Below are positions 39,443 through 49,330 of a stretch of DNA of 64,000 nucleotides, in pieces (position 1 is the stretch's first letter; the number at the start of each line of letters is the position of its first letter). This DNA comes from Citrobacter werkmanii NBRC 105721 (GTDB taxonomy: Bacteria > Pseudomonadota > Gammaproteobacteria > Enterobacterales > Enterobacteriaceae): the NCBI GenBank assembly GCA_000759755.1, contig BBMW01000003.1, forward strand, positions 124,001 to 188,000. Reading direction: 5' to 3'. The notes beneath the pieces were generated by a model. The model was not told the origin of the DNA and did no database searches. It saw only the letters and a list, made by a program, of their open reading frames with translations. The position numbers and the translations under genes are program-made.

Positions 39443-41601
39443 CAGAAAAAGTAAAACAGTCTGCCGCGCCGGTTACGGGCAATGATGAAATCGATATTGG
39501 TCGTCTGGTAGGGACAGTGGTGGAAGCTCGCTGGTGGGTACTTGGGATTACCACAGCTTTTGCCGTGTGTGCGGCGGTTTACACGCTGTTTGCCACGCCG
39601 ATCTACAGTGCGGATGCGCTGGTGCAAATTGAGCAAAATACCGGGAATTCGCTGGTACAGGATATTGGCTCGGCGTTGTCGAATAAACCGCCGGCCTCGG
39701 AAGCGGAAATTCAGCTCATTCAGTCACGGCTGGTACTGGGAAAAACGGTAGACGATCTCAATCTGGATATCGCGGTGACGAAAGATACATTTCCGATTTT
39801 TGGCGCCGGCTGGGATCGGTTGATGGGGCGTCAGAATGAAACCGTTAATGTCACCACCTTCACGTTGCCAAAGGCGATGAAGGAACAGACCTTTACGCTA
39901 AGCGTGCTGAACGACAAAAGTTATCAATTAGTCAGTGATGGGGGATTTAGCGCCCGCGGTCAGGTTGGGCAATTATTGAATCGCGATGGCGTGACGATGC
40001 TGGTTGAGGCGATTCATGCCAGCCCTGAGAGCCAATTTACCGTCAGCAAATTTTCCACATTGGGCATGATTAACACCCTGCAAAATAACCTGATGGTGAC
40101 AGAAACCGGCAAAGATACTGGCGTATTAAGCCTGACTTTTACCGGCGAAGACCGCGAACAAATCCGCCAGATCCTCGACAGTATTACCCGCAACTATCTG
40201 CAACAAAACGTAGAGCGTAAGTCAGAAGAGGCCGCTAAAAGTCTGGCGTTTCTGGCAAAACAGTTGCCTGAGGTGCGTAACCGGCTGGACGTTGCTGAAA
40301 ACAAGCTGAATGCCTTCCGTCAGGATAAAGACTCCGTGGATTTGCCGCTGGAAGCTAAAGCGGTGCTGGACTCCATGGTAAATATCGATGCGCAGCTCAA
40401 CGAACTGACCTTTAAAGAAGCGGAAATCTCCAAGTTATTCACCAAAGCGCACCCGGCGTATCGCACGTTGCTGGAAAAACGCCAGGCGCTGGAAGATGAG
40501 AAAAGCAAGCTGAACGGACGTGTTACTGCAATGCCGAAAACGCAGCAGGAAATTGTCCGGCTGACCCGCGATGTGGAGTCCGGTCAGCAGGTCTATATGC
40601 AGCTGTTAAATAAGCAACAGGAACTGAAGATCACCGAGGCGAGTACGGTCGGAGATGTACGCATCGTCGATCCCGCGATTGCCCAGCCAGGCGTGCTGAA
40701 GCCGAAAAAGGCGTTGATTATTCTCGGTAGCATTATTCTTGGTTTGATGCTTTCAATGGTGGGCGTATTGCTGCGTTCCCTGTTTAATCGCGGCATTGAA
40801 AGCCCGCAGGCGCTGGAAGAGCATGGCATCAGCGTGTATGCCAGCATCCCGCTTTCAGAATGGCAAAAAGCGCGTGATAACGTTCAGACCATTAAAGGTG
40901 TGAAGCGCTACAAACAAAGCCAGTTACTGGCGGTGGGGAATCCAACGGATCTCGCCATAGAAGCGGTCCGCAGCCTGCGTACCAGTTTGCACTTCGCCAT
41001 GATGCAGGCGCGCAACAACGTGTTGATGCTGACCGGCGTCAGCCCGTCGATAGGTAAAACATTTGTCTGCGCTAACCTGGCGGCGGTCATTAGCCAGACT
41101 CATAAACGCGTGCTGTTGATCGACTGCGACATGCGCAAAGGCTATACCCACGAACTGCTGGGGACCAATAACGTCAACGGTCTGTCCGAGCTCCTCGTCG
41201 GTAAGGGAGATATTACCTCCTGCGCGAAACCGACCTCCATTGCGAATTTTGATCTGATCCCTCGCGGACAAATCCCTCCTAACCCTTCAGAGCTTCTGAT
41301 GAGTGAACGCTTTGGCGAACTGATTACGTGGGCCAGCGAGCACTATGACCTGGTGCTGATAGATACCCCGCCAATACTGGCGGTGACCGATGCGGCGATT
41401 GTTGGCCGCCATGTCGGCACCACGCTGATGGTGGCGCGTTATGCGGTCAATACGCTGAAAGAGGTGGAAACCAGCCTGAGTCGGTTTGAGCAAAATGGCA
41501 TTCAGGTGAAGGGGGTGATCCTGAACTCTATCTTCCGCCGTGCCAGTGGGTATCAGGATTACGGTTACTACGAATACGAGTACACGTCGGATTCGAAATA
41601 G
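39439..41601 (+). CDS. wzc: Tyrosine-protein kinase / polysaccharide co-polymerase Wzc
   Basis: Wzc is an inner-membrane BY-kinase and co-polymerase that controls chain length and contacts Wza. A Wzz-type N-terminal domain with helices near 32-52 and 425-445 frames a periplasmic coiled-coil region. The cytoplasmic kinase has Walker A GVSPSIGKTFVCANLA near 533-540, Walker A' LLIDCDMRKG and Walker B DLVLIDTPP. The tyrosine cluster is intact: Tyr705, 708, 710, 711, 713 and 715. ATG 39439 gives 720 residues, as in E. coli, and overlaps the wzb stop. Confidence 0.97.
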   Translation: MTEKVKQSAAPVTGNDEIDIGRLVGTVVEARWWVLGITTAFAVCAAVYTLFATPIYSADALVQIEQNTGNSLVQDIGSALSNKPPASEAEIQLIQSRLVLGKTVDDLNLDIAVTKDTFPIFGAGWDRLMGRQNETVNVTTFTLPKAMKEQTFTLSVLNDKSYQLVSDGGFSARGQVGQLLNRDGVTMLVEAIHASPESQFTVSKFSTLGMINTLQNNLMVTETGKDTGVLSLTFTGEDREQIRQILDSITRNYLQQNVERKSEEAAKSLAFLAKQLPEVRNRLDVAENKLNAFRQDKDSVDLPLEAKAVLDSMVNIDAQLNELTFKEAEISKLFTKAHPAYRTLLEKRQALEDEKSKLNGRVTAMPKTQQEIVRLTRDVESGQQVYMQLLNKQQELKITEASTVGDVRIVDPAIAQPGVLKPKKALIILGSIILGLMLSMVGVLLRSLFNRGIESPQALEEHGISVYASIPLSEWQKARDNVQTIKGVKRYKQSQLLAVGNPTDLAIEAVRSLRTSLHFAMMQARNNVLMLTGVSPSIGKTFVCANLAAVISQTHKRVLLIDCDMRKGYTHELLGTNNVNGLSELLVGKGDITSCAKPTSIANFDLIPRGQIPPNPSELLMSERFGELITWASEHYDLVLIDTPPILAVTDAAIVGRHVGTTLMVARYAVNTLKEVETSLSRFEQNGIQVKGVILNSIFRRASGYQDYGYYEYEYTSDSK

Positions 41602-41627
41602 ATAACGAACAGCAACGCATATCGAAT

Positions 41628-41658
41628 GTAGGCCTGATAAGCGTAGCGCCATCAGGCA
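41628..41658. repeat. REP-like element between wzc and wcaA
   Basis: GCCTGATAAGCGTAGCG and CGCCATCAGGC form a REP-type imperfect palindrome, in the 77-base gap after wzc. It divides the export genes from the glycosyltransferase genes and may lower or stabilise expression on one side. Confidence 0.8.
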
Positions 41659-41678
41659 ACTTTATTTGGGAAACGAAA

Positions 41679-42521
41679 ATGACGACAGAAAACCCACTAA
41701 TTTCAATTTACATGCCAACCTGGAATCGCCAACAGCTGGCCATTCGGGCGATTAAATCGGTGTTGCGTCAGGACTATCCTCACTGGGAGATGATCATTGT
41801 TGATGACTGTTCTTCCTCGTATGAGCAATTGCAGCAGTTCGTTGAGGAACTCAACGACCCACGCGTGTGCTATACGCATAACGCGACGAACTCCGGGGCC
41901 TGTGCGGTGCGCAATCAGGCCATCATGCAGGCCAGTGGGCAATATATTACGGGTATTGATGATGATGATGAATGGACGCCGAATCGCCTGAGCGTGTTTC
42001 TGCAACATCGTCATCAACTGGTCACGCACGCGTTTCTGTACGCCAATGATTATGTTTGCGAAGGCGAAGTGTATTCGCAACCAACCAGTCTGCCGCTCTA
42101 TCCGAAGTCAGTTTACTCCAGACGCAAGTTTTATAAGCGCAATATTATTGGTAATCAGGTGTTTACATGGGCATGGCGTTTTAAAGCATGCCTGTTCGAT
42201 ACCACACTGAAAGCCGCGCAGGATTACGACATTTTCCTCAGGATGGTGGTGGCGTACGGCAAACCGTGGAAGGTCAAAGAGGCGACGCAGATCCTGCATG
42301 TTAACCATGGTGAGATGCGCATTACCTCATCACCGCATAAATTCTCCGGCTACTTTCAGTTCTATCGCAAGCACAAAGGTAAATTTGACCGGGCGAGTAA
42401 GAAATATCAGCTGTTTACGCTCTACCAGATCCGCAATAAACGAATGAACTGGCGCACGCTGCTGACGTTGCTTTCGATTCGCAACAGTAAGCGTCTGGCC
42501 GACGGACTGCGAGGACGCTAA
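41679..42521 (+). CDS. wcaA: Colanic acid glycosyltransferase WcaA (GT2)
   Basis: WcaA is a cytoplasmic family 2 glycosyltransferase that adds one sugar of the colanic acid hexasaccharide repeat. The GT-A fold starts at once: PLISIYMPTWNRQQLAIRAIKSVL, followed by the nucleotide-sugar DDCSSS near residue 46 and a catalytic DxD-type run (TGIDDDDEWTP, about 88-98). The exact donor is not shown by the sequence. It has 280 residues against 279 in E. coli. wcaB starts two bases after its stop. Confidence 0.93.
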   Translation: MTTENPLISIYMPTWNRQQLAIRAIKSVLRQDYPHWEMIIVDDCSSSYEQLQQFVEELNDPRVCYTHNATNSGACAVRNQAIMQASGQYITGIDDDDEWTPNRLSVFLQHRHQLVTHAFLYANDYVCEGEVYSQPTSLPLYPKSVYSRRKFYKRNIIGNQVFTWAWRFKACLFDTTLKAAQDYDIFLRMVVAYGKPWKVKEATQILHVNHGEMRITSSPHKFSGYFQFYRKHKGKFDRASKKYQLFTLYQIRNKRMNWRTLLTLLSIRNSKRLADGLRGR

Positions 42522-42523
42522 GT

Positions 42524-43012
42524 ATGCTGGAAGATTTACGCGCGAACGGCTGGAGTCTGCGCCCCTGCTGCATGGTAGTGGCCTATCGGATTGCCCATTT
42601 TTGCTCCGTCTGGCGTAAAAAAAATATCGTGAACAACCTGTGGGCTGCGCCGGTGCTGGTGCTGTATCGCCTGATCACTGAATGCCTGTTTGGTTATGAA
42701 ATTCAGGCCGCTGCATCTATCGGTCGTCGTTTGACCATCCATCATGGTTATGGCGTGGTGATCAATAAACACGTGGTGGCAGGGGACGATTTAACCCTGC
42801 GCCACGGTGTCACCATTGGCAATCTTGGCGACAAAGATCTGTCCTGTCCGGTCATCGGTAACGGTGTCGAGCTGGGGGCTAACGTCACTGTGCTCGGCAA
42901 TGTCGCTATCGGCGATAACGTGACCATTGGCGCCGGGAGCGTGGTGGTGGATAGCATCCCTGACAACACGCTGGTGGTGGGCGAGAAAGCACGAGTGAAG
43001 GTAACAAAATGA
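42524..43012 (+). CDS. wcaB: Colanic acid acetyltransferase WcaB
   Basis: WcaB is a left-handed beta-helix (hexapeptide repeat) O-acetyltransferase of the serine acetyltransferase type. Hexapeptide runs such as ASIGRRLTIHHGYGVVINKHVVAGDDLTLRHGVTIGN and GANVTVLGNVAIGDNVTIGAGSVVVD cover residues 65-150, with a catalytic His candidate in IHHGYG. It acetylates a sugar of the colanic acid repeat; which one is not certain from sequence. The 162 residues match E. coli. The stop overlaps the wcaC start by 4 bases. Confidence 0.94.
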   Translation: MLEDLRANGWSLRPCCMVVAYRIAHFCSVWRKKNIVNNLWAAPVLVLYRLITECLFGYEIQAAASIGRRLTIHHGYGVVINKHVVAGDDLTLRHGVTIGNLGDKDLSCPVIGNGVELGANVTVLGNVAIGDNVTIGAGSVVVDSIPDNTLVVGEKARVKVTK

Positions 43013-44226
43013 ATATCTTACAATTTAATGTGCGACTCGCAGAAGGTGGAGCGGCAGGCGTAGCCTTAGATCTGCATCTTCGCGCGCTGGAGAAAGGACT
43101 GTCGTCGCGCTTTGTGTACGGCTATGGCAAAGGCGGCAAGAAAAGCGCCAGCCACAGGGATTATCCGCATGTTATCAAACATACGCCGCGTCTGACATCG
43201 GTGGCGAATATTGCGCTATTTCGTTTCGCTAACCGCGATCTGTTCGGCAATCTCAATAATTTATACCGTACGGTGACCCGCACTTCCGGCCCGCTGGTGC
43301 TGCATTTTCATGTGCTGCACAGCTACTGGTTGAATCTGGAAGAGGTGGTGGCCTTTTGCCAAAAGGTGAAGGCGCATAAACCGGACATCACCTTTGTCTG
43401 GACGTTGCATGATCACTGGAGCGTGACCGGACGCTGTGCTTTCACCGATGGTTGCGAAAGCTGGAAAACGGGCTGCCAGAAATGCCCGACGCTGAGTAAC
43501 TATCCGCCGGTAAAAATTGACAAAGCCCATCAGCAATTGCCCGGAAAACGGCAGATGTTTCGCGACATGTTAGCGCTTGGCTGCCAGTTTATCTCTCCCA
43601 GCCAGCATGTGGCCGACGCGTTCAACAGCCTGTATGGCGTGGGGCGCTGCCGCATTATTAACAACGGTATTGATGTGGCAACCGAAGCCATTCTTGCCGA
43701 CCTGCCCGCCAAATATGAGCCACACGGCAGACCGAAAATCGCTGTAGTGGCTCATGACCTGCGCTATGACGGTAAAACCAATCAGCAGCTGGTGCAGGAG
43801 TTGATGGCGTTGGGAGAAAAAATTGAGCTGCATACCTTCGGCAAATTTTCGCCCTTTGTTGGCGATAACGTTATCAATCATGGCTTCGAAAGCGATAAGC
43901 GAACGTTGATGAATGCGCTTAACGAGATGGATGGACTGGTGTTCAGCTCCCGCGTTGATAATTACCCGCTGATTCTGTGCGAAGCGCTTTCCATCGGCGT
44001 ACCGGTGATTGCTACGCACAGCGAGGCTGCACGGGAGGTGCTGGCGAAAGCGGGCGGTAAAACGTTCAGTGAAGCGGATGTACTGCGGCTGGTACAACTG
44101 AAAAAATCAGACATCGCGCAGGCGGTATTCGACACGTCGCTTGCCGAGTTCAGCCAGCGCAGCCGGGTGGCATACAGTGGGCAACAGATGCTGGAGGAAT
44201 ATGTCTCGTTCTATCAGAATCTGTAG
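43009..44226 (+). CDS. wcaC: Colanic acid glycosyltransferase WcaC (GT4)
   Basis: WcaC is a GT-B fold glycosyltransferase of family 4. The N-terminal half opens with NILQFNVRLAEGGAAGVALDLHLRALEKG, and the middle has a Cys-rich loop (GRCAFTDGCESWKTGCQKCPTLSNYPP). The C-terminal donor site shows SSRVDNYPLILCEALSIGVPVIATHSEAAREVL with the conserved Glu pair spacing. The 405 residues match E. coli. The last 26 bases overlap wcaD, suggesting coupled translation. Confidence 0.93.
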   Translation: MNILQFNVRLAEGGAAGVALDLHLRALEKGLSSRFVYGYGKGGKKSASHRDYPHVIKHTPRLTSVANIALFRFANRDLFGNLNNLYRTVTRTSGPLVLHFHVLHSYWLNLEEVVAFCQKVKAHKPDITFVWTLHDHWSVTGRCAFTDGCESWKTGCQKCPTLSNYPPVKIDKAHQQLPGKRQMFRDMLALGCQFISPSQHVADAFNSLYGVGRCRIINNGIDVATEAILADLPAKYEPHGRPKIAVVAHDLRYDGKTNQQLVQELMALGEKIELHTFGKFSPFVGDNVINHGFESDKRTLMNALNEMDGLVFSSRVDNYPLILCEALSIGVPVIATHSEAAREVLAKAGGKTFSEADVLRLVQLKKSDIAQAVFDTSLAEFSQRSRVAYSGQQMLEEYVSFYQNL

Positions 44227-45418
44227 CTATCTGCTGCTACCGCTGCTTTATCTGCTGGTTAACGTCAAACTTGCCCAGCTTGGCGAGAGCTTCCCAATAA
44301 CGATTGTCACATTCTTGCCCGTTCTGCTGTTGCTGTTTGTCGAGCGCATCAATATTAAAAAATTAATGATAGCGCTGGGCGTGGGGGGAGGATTGACGGC
44401 GTTTAACTACCTGTTCGGTCAATCGCTGGATGCCAGTAAGTACGTCACGTCCGCGATGCTGTTTGTCTATACCGTGGTGATTATTGGCATGGTGTGGAGC
44501 ATTCGCTTCAAAACCATTTCGCCGCATAACTACATTAAGATCCTGCGCTTTTTCTGGCTGGTCGTTGGGCTGGTAGTGGGGTTAGCGGCAGTTGAAATGG
44601 CACAGATCATTCTCAGCGGCGGTAGCAGTTTAATGGAAGTTATTTCGAAATATCTTATTTACAGTAACAGCTATGTTCTGAACTTTATTAAGTTTGGCGG
44701 AAAACGCACCACCGCACTTTATTTCGAACCGGCATTCTTCGCTCTGGCGTTAATCTCAATTTGGCTCAGTATCAAACAGTTTGGTATCAAAACGCCTAAG
44801 TCCGATGCTATGATTCTGGCAGGGATAATATTATCAGGATCGTTTTCAGGGGTAATGACGTTTATTTTGTTTTATCTCCTGGAGTGGGCGTTCCAGTACC
44901 TGAATAAGGATGCGATAAAAAAGAAGTTGCCGCTGGCGATAATCTCATTAAGCGTGTTTTTAGTCGGTGTGATATTCGCGTTTCCGTACATCGCAACGCG
45001 CCTTGGAGATTTAGGAACCGAGGGTTCATCATCGTATTATCGAATCGTAGGTCCGTTAGTAATGGTCGGTTATTCGCTAATGCATGTTGATGGTGTAGTA
45101 AGATTCGGTTCGCTTTATGAATATGTCGCGTCATTCGGAATTTTTAACGGTGCGGATGTGGGTAAAACGATAGACAATGGTTTGTATCTGCTGATTATTT
45201 ATTTTTCATGGTTCGCCGTGATATTAACCCTGTGGTACATGGGGAAAGTTATCAAGATGATGATCACTGCTTTTGGTGATAATCAGAATTTTCGGGTGCA
45301 GCTTTATCTTTTTACGCCGCTGTCGCTGTTTTTTACAGGGTCAGTATTTAGTCCGGAATACGCTTTTTTAATTGTATGTCCGTTTATTTTGCGCAAGGCG
45401 CTGAATATCGCGAGGTAA
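44201..45418 (+). CDS. wcaD: Colanic acid polymerase WcaD (Wzy-type)
   Basis: WcaD is the putative Wzy-type polymerase that joins repeat units on the periplasmic face of the inner membrane. It is a polytopic protein of 405 residues with about ten or more helices and a larger periplasmic loop (about 255-310, [23 protein letters not shown]) containing arginines typical of Wzy catalytic loops. ATG 44201 ([12 protein letters not shown]) matches the E. coli start. The longer in-frame reading inside wcaC is rejected. Base composition is visibly more AT-rich than in its neighbours, as is usual for polymerase genes. Confidence 0.92.
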   Translation: MSRSIRICSYLLLPLLYLLVNVKLAQLGESFPITIVTFLPVLLLLFVERINIKKLMIALGVGGGLTAFNYLFGQSLDASKYVTSAMLFVYTVVIIGMVWSIRFKTISPHNYIKILRFFWLVVGLVVGLAAVEMAQIILSGGSSLMEVISKYLIYSNSYVLNFIKFGGKRTTALYFEPAFFALALISIWLSIKQFGIKTPKSDAMILAGIILSGSFSGVMTFILFYLLEWAFQYLNKDAIKKKLPLAIISLSVFLVGVIFAFPYIATRLGDLGTEGSSSYYRIVGPLVMVGYSLMHVDGVVRFGSLYEYVASFGIFNGADVGKTIDNGLYLLIIYFSWFAVILTLWYMGKVIKMMITAFGDNQNFRVQLYLFTPLSLFFTGSVFSPEYAFLIVCPFILRKALNIAR

Positions 45419-45423
45419 ATCAC

Positions 45424-46170
45424 ATGCTGCTCAGTATTATTACCGTCGCCTTTCGCAATCTGGAAGGGATCGTCAAAACTCACGCCTCGCTGGCACAGCT
45501 GGCGCAGGCAGGCGATATCAGTTTTGAGTGGATTGTTGTCGATGGGGGCTCCTCTGACGGTACGTCGGCGTTTCTTGAAGGACTCGGTGGAGAGCACCGG
45601 TTACGGTTTGTCAGTGAGCCGGATAACGGCATTTATGATGCGATGAACAAAGGCATTGCGATGGCGCGCGGGCGGTTTGCACTGTTCCTCAATTCCGGCG
45701 ATATTCTGCATGCCGATGCGGCCCAGTTTATCCGCCAGCTAAAAACGCAGAGCGATAAAGCCATGGTGATCGGCGACGCGTTGCTGGATTTTGGCAATGG
45801 CAACAAAATTAAGCGCCGGGCAAAGCCGGGTTGGTATATTTATCACAGCCTGCCCGCCAGTCATCAGGCCATCTTTTTTCCGCTCTCCGGACTCAATATC
45901 TGGCGTTATGATCTGCAATATAAAATATCGTCCGATTACGCGCTGGCTGCCAGGCTATATAAATCTGGTTACGCTTTCAAAAAACTGGACGGGCTGGTGT
46001 CCGAGTTTTCGATGGGCGGGGTGTCAACGACGAATAATCTGGAATTATGCCGCGATGCAAAAAAAGTGCAGCGGCAGATATTACATATGCCAAGTTTTTT
46101 CACTGGGGTTTCTGAATATTTACGGTTGCGTACAACCGGTAAAACCAAAACCTTATATGGCAAAACGTAA
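45424..46170 (+). CDS. wcaE: Colanic acid glycosyltransferase WcaE (GT2)
   Basis: WcaE is a GT-A fold family 2 glycosyltransferase. It begins [20 protein letters not shown] and has the nucleotide-binding VDGGSSDGT at about 36-44. The stretch [30 protein letters not shown] (about 60-90) is the family signature. The 248 residues with ATG 45424 match E. coli; an upstream in-frame reading overlapping wcaD is not supported. Donor sugar is not determined by the sequence. Confidence 0.93.
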   Translation: MLLSIITVAFRNLEGIVKTHASLAQLAQAGDISFEWIVVDGGSSDGTSAFLEGLGGEHRLRFVSEPDNGIYDAMNKGIAMARGRFALFLNSGDILHADAAQFIRQLKTQSDKAMVIGDALLDFGNGNKIKRRAKPGWYIYHSLPASHQAIFFPLSGLNIWRYDLQYKISSDYALAARLYKSGYAFKKLDGLVSEFSMGGVSTTNNLELCRDAKKVQRQILHMPSFFTGVSEYLRLRTTGKTKTLYGKT

Positions 46171-46179
46171 GGGCACATT

Positions 46180-46734
46180 ATGCAAGATTTAAGCGGTTTT
46201 AACGTGCCGAAAGGTTTTCGCGGTGGCGGCGTCATTAAAGTGCAATTATGGTGGGCGGTACAGGCAACACTATTTCGCTGGTCACCCCAGGTAATGTATC
46301 GCTGGCGTGCGTTTTTATTACGAATGTTCGGCGCGAAAATAGGAAAAAACGTAGTTATTCGACCTTCAGTAAAAATTACTTATCCGTGGAAATTAACCCT
46401 GGGAGATTATGCCTGGGTGGGCGATGACGCGGTTTTATACACGTTAGGTAATATTACGATTGGCGCCCATGCGGTTATTTCGCAGAAAAGTTATTTATGC
46501 ACCGGAAGTCATGATTACGCCAGCCAATATTTTGATATTAACGCCACACCGATTGTGGTTGGCGATAAATGCTGGCTGGCGACAGATGTCTTTGTCGCGC
46601 CAGGCGTGACGATTGGCGATGGCACCGTCGTTGGAGCACGAAGCAGCGTATTTAAATCGCTGCCAGCAAATGTCGTTTGTCGGGGAAACCCCGCAGTAGT
46701 CACGCGCGAACGCGTTGAGAAAGTTACTCCCTGA
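46180..46734 (+). CDS. wcaF: Colanic acid acetyltransferase WcaF
   Basis: WcaF is a hexapeptide-repeat O-acetyltransferase of the LacA/NodL type. The beta-helix spans about 55-165 (GKNVVIRPSVKITYPWKLTLGDYAWVGDDAVLY, VTIGDGTVVGARSSVFKSLPANVVCRGNPA), and the catalytic His is likely the one in CTGSHDY. It decorates the colanic acid repeat together with WcaB. The protein has 184 residues, two more than E. coli. gmd follows after 24 bases. Confidence 0.93.
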   Translation: MQDLSGFNVPKGFRGGGVIKVQLWWAVQATLFRWSPQVMYRWRAFLLRMFGAKIGKNVVIRPSVKITYPWKLTLGDYAWVGDDAVLYTLGNITIGAHAVISQKSYLCTGSHDYASQYFDINATPIVVGDKCWLATDVFVAPGVTIGDGTVVGARSSVFKSLPANVVCRGNPAVVTRERVEKVTP

Positions 46735-46758
46735 GGGGATCATTGAAGAGGTAATAAC

Positions 46759-47880
46759 ATGTCAAAAGTCGCTCTCATCACTGGCGTAACCGGGCAGGAT
46801 GGTTCTTACCTGGCAGAATTCCTGCTGGAAAAAGGGTATGAAGTACACGGCATTAAGCGTCGCGCTTCATCATTCAACACCGAACGTGTGGACCATATCT
46901 ACCAGGATCCACATTCAAGCAACCCCAAATTCCATCTGCACTATGGCGATTTGACGGATTCATCCAACCTGACCCGTATTTTAAAAGAGGTCCAACCGGA
47001 CGAGGTCTATAACCTGGGCGCCATGAGTCACGTCGCGGTGTCGTTTGACTCACCGGAATACACCGCGGACGTCGATGCAATTGGTACGTTGCGTTTGCTG
47101 GAGGCTATCCGCTTCCTCGGTCTGGAAAAGAAGACCCGTTTCTATCAGGCCTCCACCTCAGAACTGTACGGCCTGGTGCAGGAAATTCCGCAGAAAGAGA
47201 CCACGCCGTTCTACCCGCGCTCGCCCTATGCGGTAGCTAAGCTTTACGCCTACTGGATTACCGTTAACTACCGTGAATCCTACGGTATGTATGCCTGTAA
47301 CGGCATTTTGTTTAACCACGAATCTCCACGCCGTGGTGAAACTTTCGTCACCCGTAAAATCACCCGCGCCATTGCCAACATCGCTCAGGGCCTGGAGTCG
47401 TGCCTGTACCTGGGCAACATGGATTCGCTGCGTGACTGGGGGCATGCCAAAGATTACGTCAGGATGCAGTGGATGATGCTGCAGCAGGATCAGCCGGAAG
47501 ATTTCGTCATTGCCACCGGCGTGCAGTATTCCGTGCGTCAGTTTGTAGAAATGGCGGCGGCGCAACTGGGTATCAAACTGCGTTTTGAAGGTGAGGGCGT
47601 GAATGAAAAAGGCATTGTGGTTTCCGTGACCGGACACGATGCGCCAGGCGTGAAACCTGGGGACGTGATAATCGCCGTCGATCCACGCTATTTCCGTCCG
47701 GCAGAAGTAGAAACGCTGCTGGGCGACCCGGCCAGAGCGCATGAAAAACTCGGCTGGAAACCGGAGATTACGCTGCGCCAGATGATCTCTGAAATGGTCG
47801 CTAACGACCTTGAAGCAGCGAAGAAACATTCCCTGCTGAAGTCGCACGGTTACGAGGTTGCCATCGCGCTGGAGTACTGA
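46759..47880 (+). CDS. gmd: GDP-mannose 4,6-dehydratase
   Basis: Gmd converts GDP-D-mannose to GDP-4-keto-6-deoxymannose, the first step to GDP-L-fucose. It is a short-chain dehydrogenase fold: NADP-binding [10 protein letters not shown] from residue 9, the Ser/Thr-Glu segment STSELYG near 132-138, and Tyr157/Lys161 in [12 protein letters not shown]. The 373 residues match E. coli. Fcl, the next enzyme of the pathway, starts two bases after the stop. Confidence 0.98.
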   Translation: MSKVALITGVTGQDGSYLAEFLLEKGYEVHGIKRRASSFNTERVDHIYQDPHSSNPKFHLHYGDLTDSSNLTRILKEVQPDEVYNLGAMSHVAVSFDSPEYTADVDAIGTLRLLEAIRFLGLEKKTRFYQASTSELYGLVQEIPQKETTPFYPRSPYAVAKLYAYWITVNYRESYGMYACNGILFNHESPRRGETFVTRKITRAIANIAQGLESCLYLGNMDSLRDWGHAKDYVRMQWMMLQQDQPEDFVIATGVQYSVRQFVEMAAAQLGIKLRFEGEGVNEKGIVVSVTGHDAPGVKPGDVIIAVDPRYFRPAEVETLLGDPARAHEKLGWKPEITLRQMISEMVANDLEAAKKHSLLKSHGYEVAIALEY

Positions 47881-47882
47881 GG

Positions 47883-48848
47883 ATGAATAGACAACGTATT
47901 TTTGTGGCAGGCCATCGCGGGATGGTGGGGTCCGCCATCGTAAGACAGCTGGCCCAACGAGATAATGTTGAACTGGTGCTGCGTACCCGAGATGAGCTTA
48001 ACCTGCTGGACGGAGACGCGGTGCGTCAGTTCTTCGCCGCTGAACGTATTGACCAGGTGTACCTGGCGGCGGCAAAAGTGGGGGGAATTGTAGCCAATAA
48101 CACTTATCCCGCTGATTTTATTTACGAAAATATGATGATTGAGAGCAACATTATTCATGCGGCGCATCTGCATAACGTGAATAAACTGCTGTTTCTCGGA
48201 TCATCGTGTATTTATCCCAAACATGCTACCCAGCCAATAGCCGAAAGCGAACTCTTGCAGGGGCAACTGGAGCCGACCAATGAACCGTATGCGATTGCCA
48301 AAATAGCCGGCATCAAGCTGTGTGAATCGTATAACCGTCAGTATGGCCGTGATTATCGCTCGGTGATGCCGACGAATTTGTACGGGCCGCATGACAACTT
48401 TCATCCAAGCAATTCGCATGTGATCCCGGCGCTGCTGCGCCGCTTTCACGAAGCCTGCGAGCAAAATGCGCCGGATGTGGTGGTGTGGGGAAGCGGTACG
48501 CCGATGCGCGAGTTTCTGCATGTGGATGATATGGCGGCGGCCAGTATCCACGTAATGGAGCTGGCTCATGAAGTCTGGCAGGAATATACCCAGCCGATGC
48601 TGTCGCACATCAATGTGGGTACCGGCGTGGACTGCACCATCCGTGAGCTGGCCCAGACCATCGCCAAGGTCGTGGGTTATAAGGGACGCGTGGTGTTTGA
48701 CGCCAGTAAACCGGACGGGACGCCGCGTAAATTGCTCGACGTTACGCGTTTGCATCAGTTGGGCTGGTATCACGAGATATCACTTGAGGCAGGGCTTGCC
48801 AGCACCTGGCAGTGGTTCCTTGAAAACCAGCAGAGTTATCGGGGGTAA
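47883..48848 (+). CDS. fcl: GDP-L-fucose synthase (WcaG/Fcl)
   Basis: Fcl is the dual epimerase-reductase that turns GDP-4-keto-6-deoxymannose into GDP-L-fucose with NADPH. The nucleotide motif GHRGMVGSA is at 10-18. The active-site residues Ser107, Cys109, Tyr136, Lys140 and His179 are all present ([23 protein letters not shown]). The 321 residues match E. coli. gmm starts two bases downstream. Confidence 0.98.
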   Translation: MNRQRIFVAGHRGMVGSAIVRQLAQRDNVELVLRTRDELNLLDGDAVRQFFAAERIDQVYLAAAKVGGIVANNTYPADFIYENMMIESNIIHAAHLHNVNKLLFLGSSCIYPKHATQPIAESELLQGQLEPTNEPYAIAKIAGIKLCESYNRQYGRDYRSVMPTNLYGPHDNFHPSNSHVIPALLRRFHEACEQNAPDVVVWGSGTPMREFLHVDDMAAASIHVMELAHEVWQEYTQPMLSHINVGTGVDCTIRELAQTIAKVVGYKGRVVFDASKPDGTPRKLLDVTRLHQLGWYHEISLEAGLASTWQWFLENQQSYRG

Positions 48849-48850
48849 GC

Positions 48851-49330
48851 ATGTTTTTACGTCATGAGGATTTTGCCACCGTTGTACGTTCAACCCCGCT
48901 GATTTCTATCGATTTGATCGTGGAAAATGCCGAGGGAGAGTTTCTGCTCGGTAAGCGTCTCAATCGTCCGGCGCAGGGCTACTGGTTCGTTCCCGGCGGT
49001 CGTGTGCAAAAAGATGAATCGCTCCACGCGGCTTTTGAACGGCTGACTGAAGCTGAGTTGGGGGTGCGTCTACCGCTGTCCGCCGCTGAGTTTTATGGTG
49101 TCTGGCAGCACTTCTATGACGACAACTTTTCCGGGGATGATTTCTCAACGCATTACATCGTGCTGGGATTTCGTCTGCGTGTATTAGAAAACGACCTGCA
49201 ACTGCCTGAGGCCCAACATGATGCCTACCGCTGGCTGGCGGTAACGCAAATTCTGGCCAGTGACAGCGTACACGCCAACAGCCGGGCTTACTTCTGCCCG
49301 GCAAGCCAGACCGGAGTGCCTGGGCTATGA
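48851..49330 (+). CDS. gmm: GDP-mannose mannosyl hydrolase (WcaH/NudD)
   Basis: Gmm hydrolyses GDP-mannose (and GDP-glucose) to GDP and the sugar, probably to balance sugar-nucleotide pools for colanic acid. It is an unusual Nudix protein that attacks the C-O rather than the P-O bond. The altered Nudix box is [23 protein letters not shown] at about 50-72, lacking the standard REUXEE glutamates, as is known for this family. The 159 residues fit E. coli. Its stop overlaps wcaI by 4 bases. Confidence 0.95.
   Translation: MFLRHEDFATVVRSTPLISIDLIVENAEGEFLLGKRLNRPAQGYWFVPGGRVQKDESLHAAFERLTEAELGVRLPLSAAEFYGVWQHFYDDNFSGDDFSTHYIVLGFRLRVLENDLQLPEAQHDAYRWLAVTQILASDSVHANSRAYFCPASQTGVPGL

Noticed and set aside
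44141-44200. Longer wcaD beginning inside wcaC
   Set aside because: The extra 20 residues are hydrophilic, absent from the family and precede a good start at 44201.
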